Source: Eutreptiella sp. 'Long Island Sound 2002' (Eukaryota; Euglenozoa; Euglenophyceae; Eutreptiales; Eutreptiaceae). From it: 64,000 nt of DNA. Below the pieces are notes generated by a model. The model saw only the letters and a program-made list of their open reading frames with translations, was not told the DNA's origin and ran no database searches. This document shows, piece after piece, positions 12,801 to 25,930 of this stretch (within the stretch, counting starts at the first letter, position 1; each line of letters starts with the position of its first letter). The stretch covers positions 6,781,913 to 6,845,912 of the forward strand of contig OZ038380.1 of NCBI GenBank assembly GCA_964036045.1. The letters run 5' to 3'. The position numbers and the translations under genes were made by a program.

Positions 12801-15544
12801 TACACATGGTTAGACCCCAGTTTTGTGTGCAATAATGATTTACCACAGTCGAACCATGACTTCTGCACAAAAACTGCATGACCAAGACCGAGCCAGTTTT
12901 GGGGCATAGTGGCCACAATGTGGGGCACAAACTGTGAGTGCAGCATTGCCGCAAAACACATACGGTGAGGCCCCAGTTTTGTGTGTAATAATGATTTACC
13001 ACAGTCCAATCATGACTTCTGCACAAAAACTGCATGGCCAAGACCGAGCCAGTTTTGGGGCATAGTGGCCACAATGTGCGGCACAAACTGTGAGTGCAGC
13101 ATTGCCGCAAAAAAAATACGGTGAGACCCCAGTTTTGTGTGTAATAATGATTTACCACAGTCCAATCATGACTTCTGCACAAAAGCTGCATGGCCAAGAC
13201 CGAGCCAGTTTTGGGGCACAGTGGCCACAATGTGGGGCACAAATAGGGAGTGCAGCATTGCCGCAAAAAACACATGGTTAGACCCCAGTTTTGTGTGTAA
13301 TAATGATTTACCACAGTCCAATCATGACTTCTGCACAAAAGCGGGATGGCCAAGACCGAGCCAGTTTTGGGGTACAGTGGCCACAATGTGGGGCACAAAT
13401 AGGGAGTGCAGCATTGCCGCAAAAAACATACGGTGAGGCCCCAGTTTTGTGTGTAATAATGATTTACCACAGTCCAATCATGACTTCTGCACAAAAACTG
13501 CATGGCCAAGACCGAGCCAGTTTTGGGGCACAGTGGCCACAATGTGGGGCACAAACTGTGAGTGCAGCATTGCCGCAAAAAAAATACGGTGAGGCCCCAG
13601 TTTTGTGTGTAATAATGATTTACCACAGTCCAATCATGACTTCTGCACAAAAACTGCATGGCCAAGACCGAGGCAGTTTTGGGGCATAGTGGCCACAATG
13701 TGCGGCACAAACTGTGAGTGCAGCATTGCCGCAAAAAACATACGGTGAGACCCCAGTTTTGTGTGTAATAATGATTTACCACAGTCCAATCATGACTTCT
13801 GCACAAAGGCTGCGTGGCCAAGACCGAGCCAGTTTTGGGGCACAGTGGCCACAATGTGGTGCACAAACAGTGAGTGCAGCATTGCCGCAAAAAACACATG
13901 GTTAGACCCCAGTTTTGTGTGCAATAATGATTTACCACAGTCGAACCATGACTTCTGCACAAAAACTGCATGACCAAGACCGAGCCAGTTTTGGGGCATA
14001 GTGGCCACAATGTGGGGCACAAACTGTGAGTGCAGCATTGCCGCAAAAAACATACGGTGAGGCCCCAGTTTTGTGTGTAATAATGATTTACCACAGTCCA
14101 ATCATGACTTCTGCACAAAAACTGCATGGCCAAGACCGAGCCAGTTTTGGGGCATAGTGGCCACAATGTGGGGCACAAACTGTGAGTGCAGCATTGCCGC
14201 AAAAAACATACGGTGAGGCCCCAGTTTTGTGTGTAATAATGATTTACCACAGTCCAATCATGACTTCTGCACAAAGGCTGCATGGCCAAGACCGAGCCAG
14301 TTTTGGGGCATAGTGGCCACAATGTGGGGCACAAACAGTGAGTGCAGCATTGCCGCAAAAAAAATACGGTGAGACCCCAGTTTTGTGTGAATTAATGATT
14401 TACCACAGTCCAACCATGACTTCTGCACAAAAACTGCATGGCCAAGACCGAGCCAGTTTTGGGGCACAGTGGCCACAATGTGGTGCACAAACAGTGAGTG
14501 CAGCATTGCCGCAAAATACACATGGTTAGACCCCAGTTTTGTGTGCAATAATGATTTACCACAGTCGAACCATGACTTCTGCACAAAAACTGCATGACCA
14601 AGACCGAGCCAGTTTTGGGGCATAGTGGCCACAATGTGGGGCACAAACTGTGAGTGCAGCATTGCCGCAAAAAACATACGGTGAGGCCCCAGTTTTGTGT
14701 GTAATAATGATTTACCACAGTCCAATCATGACTTCTGCACAAAAACTGCATGGCCAAGACCGAGCCAGTTTTGGGGCACAGTGGCCACAATGTGGGGCAC
14801 AAATAGGGAGTGCAGCATTGCCGCAAAAAACACATGGTTAGACCCCAGTTTTGTGTGTAATAATGATTTACCACAGTCCAATCATGACTTCTGCACAAAA
14901 ACGGCATGGCCAAGACCGAGCCAGTTTTGGAGCATAGTGGCCACAATGTGCGGCACAAACTGTGAGTGCAGCATTGCCGCAAAAAACATACGGTGAGGCC
15001 CCAGTTTTGTGTGTAATAATGATTTACCACAGTCCAATCATGACTTCTGCACAAAAGCTGCATGGCCAAGACCGAGCCAGTTTTGGGGCATAGTGGCCAC
15101 AATGTGCGGCACAAACTGTGAGTGCAGCATTGCCGCAAACAACATACGGTGAGGCCCCAGTTTTGTGTGTAATAATGATTTACCACAGTCCAATCATGAC
15201 TTCTGCACAAAAACTGCATGGCCAAGACCGAGCCAGTTTTGGGGCATAGTGGCCACAATGTGCGGCACAAACTGTGAGTGCAGCATTGCCGCAAAAAAAA
15301 TACGGTGAGACCCCAGTTTTGTGTGTAATAATGATTTACCACAGTCCAACCATGACTTCTGCACAAAAACTGCATGGCCAAGACCGAGCCAGTTTTGGGG
15401 CATAGTGGCCACAATGTGGGGCACAAACAGTGAGTGCAGCATTGCCGCAAAAAACACATGGTTAGACCCCAGTTTTGTGTGTAATAATGATTTACCACAG
15501 TCCAATCATGACTTCTGCACAAAAACTGCATGGCCAAGACCGAG

Positions 15545-17860
15545 CCAGTTTTGGGGCATAGTGGCCACAATGTGGGGCACAAACTGTGAGTGCAGCATTG
15601 CCGCAAAAAACATACGGTGAGGCCCCAGTTTTGTGTGTAATAATGATTTACCACAGTCCAATCATGACTTCTGCACAAAAACTGCATGGCCAAGACCGAG
15701 CCAGTTTTGGGGCATAGTGGCCACAATGTGCGGCACAAACTGTGAGTGCAGCATTGCCGCAAAAAACATACGGTGAGACCCCAGTTTTGTGTGTAATAAT
15801 GATTTACCACAGTCCAACCATGACTTCTGCACAAGAACTGCATGGCCAAGACCGAGCCAGTTTTGGGGCACAGTGGCCACAATGTGGTGCACAAACAGTG
15901 AGTGCAGCATTGCCGCAAAATACACATGGTTAGACCCCAGTTTTGTGTGCAATAATGATTTACCACAGTCCAATCATGACTTCTGCACAAAGGCTGCATG
16001 GCCAAGACCGAGCCAGTTTTGGGGCATAGTGGCCACAATGTGCGGCACAAACTGTGAGTGCAGCATTGCCGCAAAACAAATACGGTGAGACCCCAGTTTT
16101 GTGTGCAATAATGATTTACCACAGTCCAATCATGATCTCTGCACAAAAGCTGCATGGCCAAGACCGAGCCAGTTTTGGGGCACAGTGGCCACAATGTGGG
16201 GCACAAATAGGGAGTGCAGCATTGCCGCAAAAAACACATGGTTAGACCCCAGTTTTGTGTGTAATAATGATTTACCACAGTCCAATCATGACTTCTGCAC
16301 AAAAACTGCATGGCCAAGACCGAGCCAGTTTTGGGGCATAGTGGCCACAATGTGGGGCACAAACTGTGAGTGCAGCATTGCCGCAAAAAACATACGGTGA
16401 GGCCCCAGTTTTGTGTGTAATAATGATTTACCACAGTCCAATCATGACTTCTGCACAAAAACTGCATGGCCAAGACCGAGCCAGTTTTGGGGCATAGTGG
16501 CCACAATGTGCGGCACAAACTGTGAGTGCAGCATTGCCGCAAAAAAAATACGGCGAGACCCCAGTTTTGTGTGTAATAATGATTTACCACAGTCCAATCA
16601 TGACTTCTGCACAAAAACTGCATGGCCAAGACCGAGCCAGTTTTGGGGCATAGTGGCCACAATGTGCGGCACAAACTGTGAGTGCAGCATTGCCGCAAAA
16701 AACACATGGTGAGTCCCCAGTCTTGTGTGTAATAATGATTTACCACAGTCCAACCATGACTTCTGCACAAAAACTGCATGGCCAAGACCGAGCCAGTTTT
16801 GGGGCACAGTGGCCACAATGTGGTGCACAAACAGTGAGTGCAGCATTGCCGCAAAAAACACATGGTTAGACCCCAGTTTTGTGTGCAATAATGATTTACC
16901 ACAGTCGAACCATGACTTCTGCACAAAAACTGCATGACCAAGACCGAGCCAGTTTTGGGGCATAGTGGCCACAATGTGGGGCACAAACTGTGAGTGCAGC
17001 ATTGCCGCAAAAAACATACGGTGAGGCCCCAGTTTTGTGTGTAATAATGATTTACCACAGTCCAATCATGACTTCTGCACAAAAACTGCATGGCCAAGAC
17101 CGAGCCAGTTTTGCGGCACAGTGGCCACAATGTGGGGCACAAATAGGGAGTGCAGCATTGCCGCAAAAAACACATGGTTAGACCCCAGTTTTGTGTGTAA
17201 TAATGATTTACCACAGTCCAATCATGACTTCTGCACAAAAACTGCATGGCCAAGACCGAGCCAGTTTTGGAGCATAGTGGCCACAATGTGCGGCACAAAC
17301 TGTGAGTGCAGCATTGCCGCAAAAAACATACGGTGAGGCCCCAGTTTGGTGTGTAATAATGATTTACCACAGTCCAATCATGACTTCTGCACAAAAACTG
17401 CATGGCCAAGACCGTGCCAGTTTTGGGGCATAGTGTCCACAATGTGCGGCACAAACTGTGAGTGCAGCATTGCCGCAAAAAACATACGGTGAGGCCCCAG
17501 TTTTGTGTGTAATAATGATTTACCACAGTCCAATCATGACTTCTGCACAAAAACTGCATGGCCAAGACCGAGCCAGTTTTGGGGCATAGTGGCCACAATG
17601 TGCGGCACAAACTGTGAGTGCAGCATTGCCGCAAAAAACATACGGTGAGGCCCCAGTTTTGTGTGTAATAATGATTTACCACAGTCCAATCATGACTTCT
17701 GCACAAAAACTGCATGGCCAAGACCGAGCCAGTTTTGGGGCATAGTGGCCACAATGTGCGGCACAAACTGTGAGTGCAGCATTGCCGCAAAAAAAATACG
17801 GTGAGACCCCAGTTTTGTGTGTAATAATGATTTACCACAGTCCAATCATGACTTCTGCAC
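15545..17860. repeat. 16-unit (2496 bp period) higher-order repeat, copy 1
   Basis: This stretch matches 18041-20356 at an offset of 2496 bp (16 x 156). Shared private variants are ACAAGAACTGC (15832/18328), GCAAAACAAATACGG, ATACGGCGAGACC, GTGAGTCCCCAG (16711/19207), TTTTGCGGCACAG (17110/19606), AGTTTGGTGTG (17343/19839) and GACCGTGCCAG with CATAGTGTCC (17411/19907). The copies diverge after 17860 and 20356. Confidence 0.85.
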
Positions 17861-18040
17861 AAAGGCTGCATGGCCAAGACCGAGCCAGTTTTGGGGCACA
17901 GTGGCCACAATGTGGTGCACAAACAGTGAGTGCAGCATTGCCGCAAAAAACACATGGTGAGACCCCTGTTTTGTGTGTAATAATGATTTACCACAGTCCA
18001 ACCATGACTTCTGCACAAAGGCTGCATGGCCAAGACCGAG

Positions 18041-20356
18041 CCAGTTTTGGGGCATAGTGGCCACAATGTGGGGCACAAACTGAGAGTGCAGCATTGCCGC
18101 AAAAAACATACGGTGAGGCCCCAGTTTTGTGTGTAATAATGATTTACCACAGTCCAATCATGACTTCTGCACAAAAACTGCATGGCCAAGACCGAGCCAG
18201 TTTTGGGGCATAGTGGCCACAATGTGCGGCACAAACTGTGAGTGCAGCATTGCCGCAAAAAACATACGGTGAGACCCCAGTTTTGTGTGTAATAATGATT
18301 TACCACAGTCCAACCATGACTTCTGCACAAGAACTGCATGGCCAAGACCGAGCCAGTTTTGGGGCACAGTGGCCACAATGTGGTGCACAAACAGTGAGTG
18401 CAGCATTGCCGCAAAATACACATGGTTAGACCCCAGTTTTGTGTGCAATAATGATTTACCACAGTCCAATCATGACTTCTGCACAAAGGCTGCATGGCCA
18501 ATACCGAGCCAGTTTTGGGGCATAGTGGCCACAATGTGCGGCACAAACTGTGAGTGCAGCATTGCCGCAAAACAAATACGGTGAGACCCCAGTTTTGTGT
18601 GTAATAATGATTTACCACAGTCCAATCATGACTTCTGCACAAAAGCTGCATGGCCAAGACCGAGCCAGTTTTGGGGCACAGTGGCCACAATGTGGGGCAC
18701 AAATAGGGAGTGCAGCATTGCCGCAAAAAACACATGGTTAGACCCCAGTTTTGTGTGTAATAATGATTTACCACAGTCCAATCATGACTTCTGCACAAAA
18801 ACTGCATGGCCAAGACCGAGCCAGTTTTGGGGCATAGTGGCCACAATGTGGGGCACAAACTGTGAGTGCAGCATTGCCGCAAAAAACATACGGTGAGGCC
18901 CCAGTTTTGTGTGTAATAATGATTTACCACAGTCCAATCATGACTTCTGCACAAAAACTGCATGGCCAAGACCGAGCCAGTTTTGGGGCATAGTGGCCAC
19001 AATGTGCGGCACAAACTGTGAGTGCAGCATTGCCGCAAAAAAAATACGGCGAGACCCCAGTTTTGTGTGTAATAATGATTTACCACAGTCCAATCATGAC
19101 TTCTGCACAAAAACTGCATGGCCAAGACCGAGGCAGTTTTGGGGCATAGTGGCCACAATGTGCGGCACAAACTGTGAGTGCAGCATTGCCGCAAAAAACA
19201 CATGGTGAGTCCCCAGTCTTGTGTGTAATAATGATTTACCACAGTCCAACCATGACTTCTGCACAAAAACTGCATGGCCAAGACCGAGCCAGTTTTGGGG
19301 CACAGTGGCCACAATGTGGTGCACAAACAGTGAGTGCAGCATTGCCGCAAAAAACACATGGTTAGACCCCAGTTTTGTGTGCAATAATGATTTACCACAG
19401 TCGAACCATGACTTCTGCACAAAAACTGCATGACCAAGACCGAGCCAGTTTTGGGGCATAGTGGCCACAATGTGGGGCACAAACTGTGAGTGCAGCATTG
19501 CCGCAAAAAACATACGGTGAGGCCCCAGTTTTGTGTGTAATAATGATTTACCACAGTCCAATCATGACTTCTGCACAAAAACTGCATGGCCAAGACCGAG
19601 CCAGTTTTGCGGCACAGTGGCCACAATGTGGGGCACAAATAGGGAGTGCAGCATTGCCGCAAAAAACACATGGTTAGACCCCAGTTTTGTGTGTAATAAT
19701 GATTTACCACAGTCCAATCATGACTTCTGCACAAAAACTGCATGGCCAAGACCGAGCCAGTTTTGGAGCATAGTGGCCACAATGTGCGGCACAAACTGTG
19801 AGTGCAGCATTGCCGCAAAAAACATACGGTGAGGCCCCAGTTTGGTGTGTAATAATGATTTACCACAGTCCAATCATGACTTCTGCACAAAAACTGCATG
19901 GCCAAGACCGTGCCAGTTTTGGGGCATAGTGTCCACAATGTGCGGCACAAACTGTGAGTGCAGCATTGCCGCAAAAAAAATACGGTGAGGCCCCAGTTTT
20001 GTGTGTAATAATGATTTACCACAGTCCAATCATGACTTCTGCACAAAAACTGCATGGCCAAGACCGAGCCAGTTTTGGGGCATAGTGGCCACAATGTGCG
20101 GCACAAACTGTGAGTGCAGCATTGCCGCAAAAAACATACGGTGAGGCCCCAGTTTTGTGTGTAATAATGATTTACCACAGTCCAATCATGACTTCTGCAC
20201 AAAAACTGCATGGCCAAGACCGAGCCAGTTTTGGGGCATAGTGGCCACAATGTGCGGCACAAACTGTGAGTGCAGCATTGCCGCAAAAAAAATACGGTGA
20301 GACCCCAGTTTTGTGTGTAATAATGATTTACCACAGTCCAATCATGACTTCTGCAC
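18041..20356. repeat. 16-unit (2496 bp period) higher-order repeat, copy 2
   Basis: This is the partner of 15545-17860. Differences include GCAAAAAAAATACGG at about 19972 against GCAAAAAACATACGG, and GGCCAATACCG near 18497 against GGCCAAGACCG. It is followed by further 1248-, 624- and 780-bp re-duplications of its GTGAGTCCCC-bearing part. Confidence 0.85.
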
Positions 20357-23300
20357 AAAAACTGCATGGCCAAGACCGAGGCAGTTTTGGGGCATAGTGG
20401 CCACAATGTGCGGCACAAACTGTGAGTGCAGCATTGCCGCAAAAAACACATGGTGAGTCCCCAGTCTTGTGTGTAATAATGATTTACCACAGTCCAACCA
20501 TGACTTCTGCACAAAAACTGCATGGCCAAGACCGAGACAGTTTTGGGGCACAGTGGCCACAATGTGGTGCACAAACAGTGAGTGCAGCATTGCCGCAAAA
20601 AACACATGGTTAGACCCCAGTTTTGTGTGCAATAATGATTTACCACAGTCGAACCATGAATTCTGCACAAAGGCTGCATGACCAAGACCGAGCCAGTTTT
20701 GGGGCATAGTGGCCACAATGTGGGGCACAAACTGTGAGTGCAGCATTGCCGCAAAAAACATACGGTGAGGCCCCAGTTTTGTGTGTAATAATGATTTACC
20801 ACAGTCCAATCATGACTTCTGCACAAAAACTGCATGGCCAAGACCGAGCCAGTTTTGCGGCACAGTGGCCACAATGTGGGGCACAAATAGGGAGTGCAGC
20901 ATTGCCGGGAAAAACACATGGTTAGACCCCAGTTTTGTGTGTAATAATGATTTACCACAGTCCAATCATGACTTCTGCACAAAAACTGCATGGCCAAGAC
21001 CGAGCCAGTTTTGGAGCATAGTGGCCACAATGTGCGGCACAAACTGTGAGTGCAGCATTGCCGCAAAAAACATACGGTGAGGCCCCAGTTTTGTGTGTAA
21101 TAATGATTTACCACAGTCCAATCATGACTTCTGCACAAAGGCTGCATGGCCAAGACCGTGCCAGTTTTGGGGCATAGTGGCCACAATGTGCGGCACAAAC
21201 TGTGAGTGCAGCATTGCCGCAAAAAACATACGGTGAGGCCCCAGTTTTGTGTGTAATAATGATTTACCACAGTCCAATCATGACTTCTGCACAAAAACTG
21301 CATGGCCAAGACCGAGCCAGTTTTGGGGCATAGTGGCCACAATGTGGGGCACAAACTGTGAGTGCAGCATTGCCGCAAAAAACATACGGTGAGGCCCCAG
21401 TTTTGTGTGTAATAATGATTTACCACAGTCCAATCATGACTTCTGCACAAAGGCTGCATGGCCAAGACCGAGCCAGTTTTGGGGCATAGTGGCCACAATG
21501 TGCGGCACAAACTGTGAGTGCAGCATTGCCGCAAAAAAAATACGGTGAGACCCCAGTTTTGTGTGTAATAATGATTTACCACAGTCCAATCATGACTTCT
21601 GCACAAAAACTGCATGGCCAAGACCGAGGCAGTTTTGGGGCATAGTGGCCACAATGTGCGGCACAAACTGTGAGTGCAGCATTGCCGCAAAAAACACATG
21701 GTGAGTCCCCAGTCTTGTGTGTAATAATGATTTACCACAGTCCAACCATGACTTCTGCACAAAAACTGCATGGCCAAGACCGAGCCAGTTTTGGGGCACA
21801 GTGGCCACAATGTGGTGCACAAACAGTGAGTGCAGCATTGCCGCAAAAAACACATGGTTAGACCCCAGTTTTGTGTGCAATAATGATTTACCACAGTCGA
21901 ACCATGACTTCTGCACAAAAACTGCATGACCAAGACCGAGCCAGTTTTGGGGCATAGTGGCCACAATGTGCGGCACAAACTGTGAGTGCAGCATTGCCGC
22001 AAAAAACATACGGTGAGGCCCCAGTTTTGTGTGTAATAATGATTTACCACAGTCCAATCATGACTTCTGCACAAAAACTGCATGGCCAAGACCGAGCCAG
22101 TTTTGGGGCATAGTGGCCACAATGTGCGGCACAAACTGTGAGTGCAGCATTGCCGCAAAAAACATACGGTGAGACCCCAGTTTTGTGTGCAATAATGATT
22201 TACCACAGTCCAATCATGACTTCTGCACAAAAACTGCATGGCCAAGACCGAGGCAGTTTTGGGGCATAGTGGCCACAATGTGCGGCACAAACTGTGAGTG
22301 CAGCATTGCCGCAAAAAACACATGGTGAGTCCCCAGTCTTGTGTGTAATAATGATTTACCACAGTCCAACCATGACTTCTGCACAAAAACTGCATGGCCA
22401 AGACCGAGCCAGTTTTGGGGCACAGTGGCCACAATGTGGTGCACAAACAGTGAGTGCAGCATTGCCGCAAAAAACACATGGTTAGACCCCAGTTTTGTGT
22501 GCAATAATGATTTACCACAGTCGAACCATGACTTCTGCACAAAAACTGCATGACCAAGACCGAGCCAGTTTTGGGGCATAGTGGCCACAATGTGCGGCAC
22601 AAACTGTGAGTGCAGCATTGCCGCAAAAAACATACGGTGAGGCCCCAGTTTTGTGTGTAATAATGATTTACCACAGTCCAATCATGACTTCTGCACAAAA
22701 ACTGCATGGCCAAGACCGAGCCAGTTTTGGGGCATAGTGGCCACAATGTGCGGCACAAACTGTGAGTGCAGCATTGCCGCAAAAAACATACGGTGAGGCC
22801 CCAGTTTTGTGTGTAATAATGATTTACCACAGTCCAATCATGACTTCTGCACAAAAACTGCATGGCCAAGACCGAGCCAGTTTTGGGGCATAGTGGCCAC
22901 AATGTGCGGCACAAACTGTGAGTGCAGCATTGCCGCAAAAAAAATACGGTGAGACCCCAGTTTTGTGTGTAATAATGATTTACCACAGTCCAATCATGAC
23001 TTCTGCACAAAAACTGCATGGCCAAGACCGAGGCAGTTTTGGGGCATAGTGGCCACAATGTGCGGCACAAACTGTGAGTGCAGCATTGCCGCAAAAAACA
23101 CATGGTGAGTCCCCAGTCTTGTGTGTAATAATGATTTACCACAGTCCAACCATGACTTCTGCACAAAAACTGCATGGCCAAGACCGAGCCAGTTTTGGGG
23201 CACAGTGGCCACAATGTGGTGCACAAACAGTGAGTGCAGCATTGCCGCAAAAAACATACGGTGAGGCCCCAGTTTTGTGTGTAATAATGATTTACCACAG

Positions 23301-25930
23301 TCCAATCATGACTTCTGCACAAAAACTGCATGGCCAAGACCGAGCCAGTTTTGGGGCATAGTGGCCACAATGTGCGCCACAAACTGTGAGTGCAGCATTG
23401 CCGCAAAAAACATACGGTGAGACCCCAGTTTTGGGTGTAATAATGATTTACCACAGTCCAACCATGACTTCTGCACAAAAACTGCATGGCCAAGACCGAG
23501 GCAGTTTTGGGGCACAGTGGCCACAATGTGGTGCACAAACTGTGAATGCAGCATTGCCGCAAAATACACATGGTTAGACCCCAGTTTTGTGTGCAATAAT
23601 GATTTACCACAGTCCAACTATGACTTCTGCACAAAGGCTGCATGGCCAAGACCGAGCCAGTTTTGGGGCACAGTGGCCACAATGTGGGGCAAAAACTGTG
23701 AGTGCAGCATTGTCGCAAAAAACACATGGTGAGACCCCAGTTTTGTGTGTAATAATGATTTACCACAGTCCAACCATGACTTCTGCACAAAGGGTGCATG
23801 GCCAAGACCGAGCCAGTTTTGGAGCATTGTGACCACAATGTGGGGCACAAACAGTGAGTGCAGCATTGCCGCAAAAAACATACGGTGAGGCCCCAGTTTT
23901 GTGTGTAATAATGATTCACCACAGTCCAATCATGACTTCTGCACAAAGGCTGCATGGCCAAGACCGAGCCAGTTTTGGGGCATAGTGGCCACAATGTGCG
24001 GCACAAACTGTGAGTGCAGCATTGCCGCAAAAAACATACGGTGAGGCCCCAGTTTTGTGTGTAATAATGATTTACCACAGTCCAACCATGACTTCTGCAC
24101 AAAAACTGCATGGCCAAGACCGAGCCAGTTTTGGGGCATAGTAGCCACAATGTGCGGCACAAACTGTGAGTGCAGCATTGCCGCAAAAAACATACGGTGA
24201 GACCCCAGTTTTGTGTGTAATAATGATTTACCACAGTCCAACCATGACTTCTGCACAAAAACTGCATGGCCCAGACCGAGCCAGTTTTGGGGCATAGTGG
24301 CCACAATGTGGTGCACAAACAGTGAGTGCAGCATTGCCGCAAAAAACAAATGCTTAGACCCCAGTTTTGTGTGTAATAATGATTTACCACAGTCCAATCA
24401 TGACTTCTGCACAACAACTGCATGGCCAAGACCGAGCCAGTTTTGGGGCATAGTGGCCACAATGTGCGGCACAAACTGTGAGTGCAGCATTGCCGCAAAT
24501 AACATACGGTGAGGCCCCAGTTTTGTGTGTAATAATGATTTACCACAGTCCAATCATGACTTCTGCACAAAAACTGCATGGCCAAGACCGAGCCAGTTTT
24601 GGGGCATAGTGGCCACAATGTGCGGCACAAACTGTGAGTGCAGCATTGCCGCAAAAAACATTCGGTGAGACCCCAGTTTTGTGAGTAATAATGATTTACC
24701 ACAGTCCAACCATGACTTCTGCACAAAAACTGCATGGCCAAGACCGAGCCAGTTTTGGGGCATAGTGGCCACAATGTGGGGCACAAACAGTGAGTGCAGC
24801 ATTGCCGCAAAAAACACATGGTTAGACCCCAGTTTTGTGTGTAATAATGATTTACCACAGTCCAATCATGACTTCTGCACAAAAACTGCATGGCCAAGAC
24901 CGAGCCAGTTTTGGGGCATAGTGGCCACAATGTGCGGCACAAACTGTGAGTGCAGCATTGCCGCAAAAAACATACGGTGAGGCCCCAGTTTTGTGTGTAA
25001 TAATGATTTACCACAGTCCAATCATGACTTCTGCACAAAAACTGCATGGCCAAGACCGAGCCAGTTTTGGGGCATAGTGGCCACAATGTGGGGCACAAAC
25101 TGTGAGTGCAGCATTGCCGCAAAAAACATACGGTGAGGCCCCAGTTTTGTGTGTAATAATGATTTACCACAGTCCAATCATGACTTCTGCACAAAAACTG
25201 CATCGCCAAGACCGAGCCCGTTTTGGGGCATAGTGGCCACAATGTGCGGCACAAACTGTGAGTGCAACATTGCCGCAAAAAAAATACGGTGAGACCCCAG
25301 TTTTGTGTGTAATAATCATTTACCACAGTCCAACCATGACTTCTGCACAAAAACTGCATGGCCAAGACCGAGCCAGTTTTGGGGCACAGTGGCCACAATG
25401 TGGGGCACAAACAGTGAGTGCAGCATTGCCGCAAAAAGCACGTGGTGAGACCCCAGTTTTGTGTGTAATAATGATTTACCACAGTCCAACCATGACTTCT
25501 GCACAAAAACTGCATGACCAAGACCGAGCCAGTTTTGGGGCATAGTGGCCACAATGTGGGGCACAAACTGTGAGTGCAGCATTGCCGCAAAAAAGATACG
25601 GTGAGGCCCCAGTTTTGTGTGTAATAATGATTTACCACAGTCCAATCATGACTTCTGCACAAAAACTGCATGGCCAAGACCGAGCCAGTTTTGGGGCACA
25701 GTGGCCACAATGTGGGGCACAAATAGGGAGTGCAGCAATGCCGCAAAAAACACATGGTTAGACCCCAGTTTTGTGTGTAATAATGATTTACCACAGTCCA
25801 ATCATGACTTCTGCACAAAAACTGCATGGCCAAGACCGAGCCAGTTTTGGAGCATAGTGGCCACAATGTGCGGCACAAACTGTGAGTGCAGCATTGCCGC
25901 AAAAAACATACGGTGAGGCCCCAGTTTTGT

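Larger units (their letters stand above)
14392..25902 (-). other. 3836-codon open frame in the satellite; probably not a gene
   Basis: This open frame spans about 74 monomers because 156 bp equals 52 codons and the unit has no stop in this frame. The conceptual product is a Cys-rich 52-residue repeat with motifs such as CFLRQCCTHSLC, PLCPKTGSVLAMQ and TVVNHYYTQNWGL. No signal peptide, non-repeat domain, intron or start context is visible, and the first Met is simply one inside a unit. The frame ends at a TTAA substitution in one unit (about 14393). Other frames over the same DNA are also largely open. I read this as a by-product of monomer composition; repeat-peptide translation is not excluded by sequence alone. 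Confidence 0.8.

Noticed and set aside
14392-25902. A giant Cys-rich structural or secreted repeat protein
   Set aside because: No signal peptide, unique termini or introns, and closely related blocks nearby (25.9-30.6 kb) carry fixed stops in the same frame. Kept only as an open-frame note.
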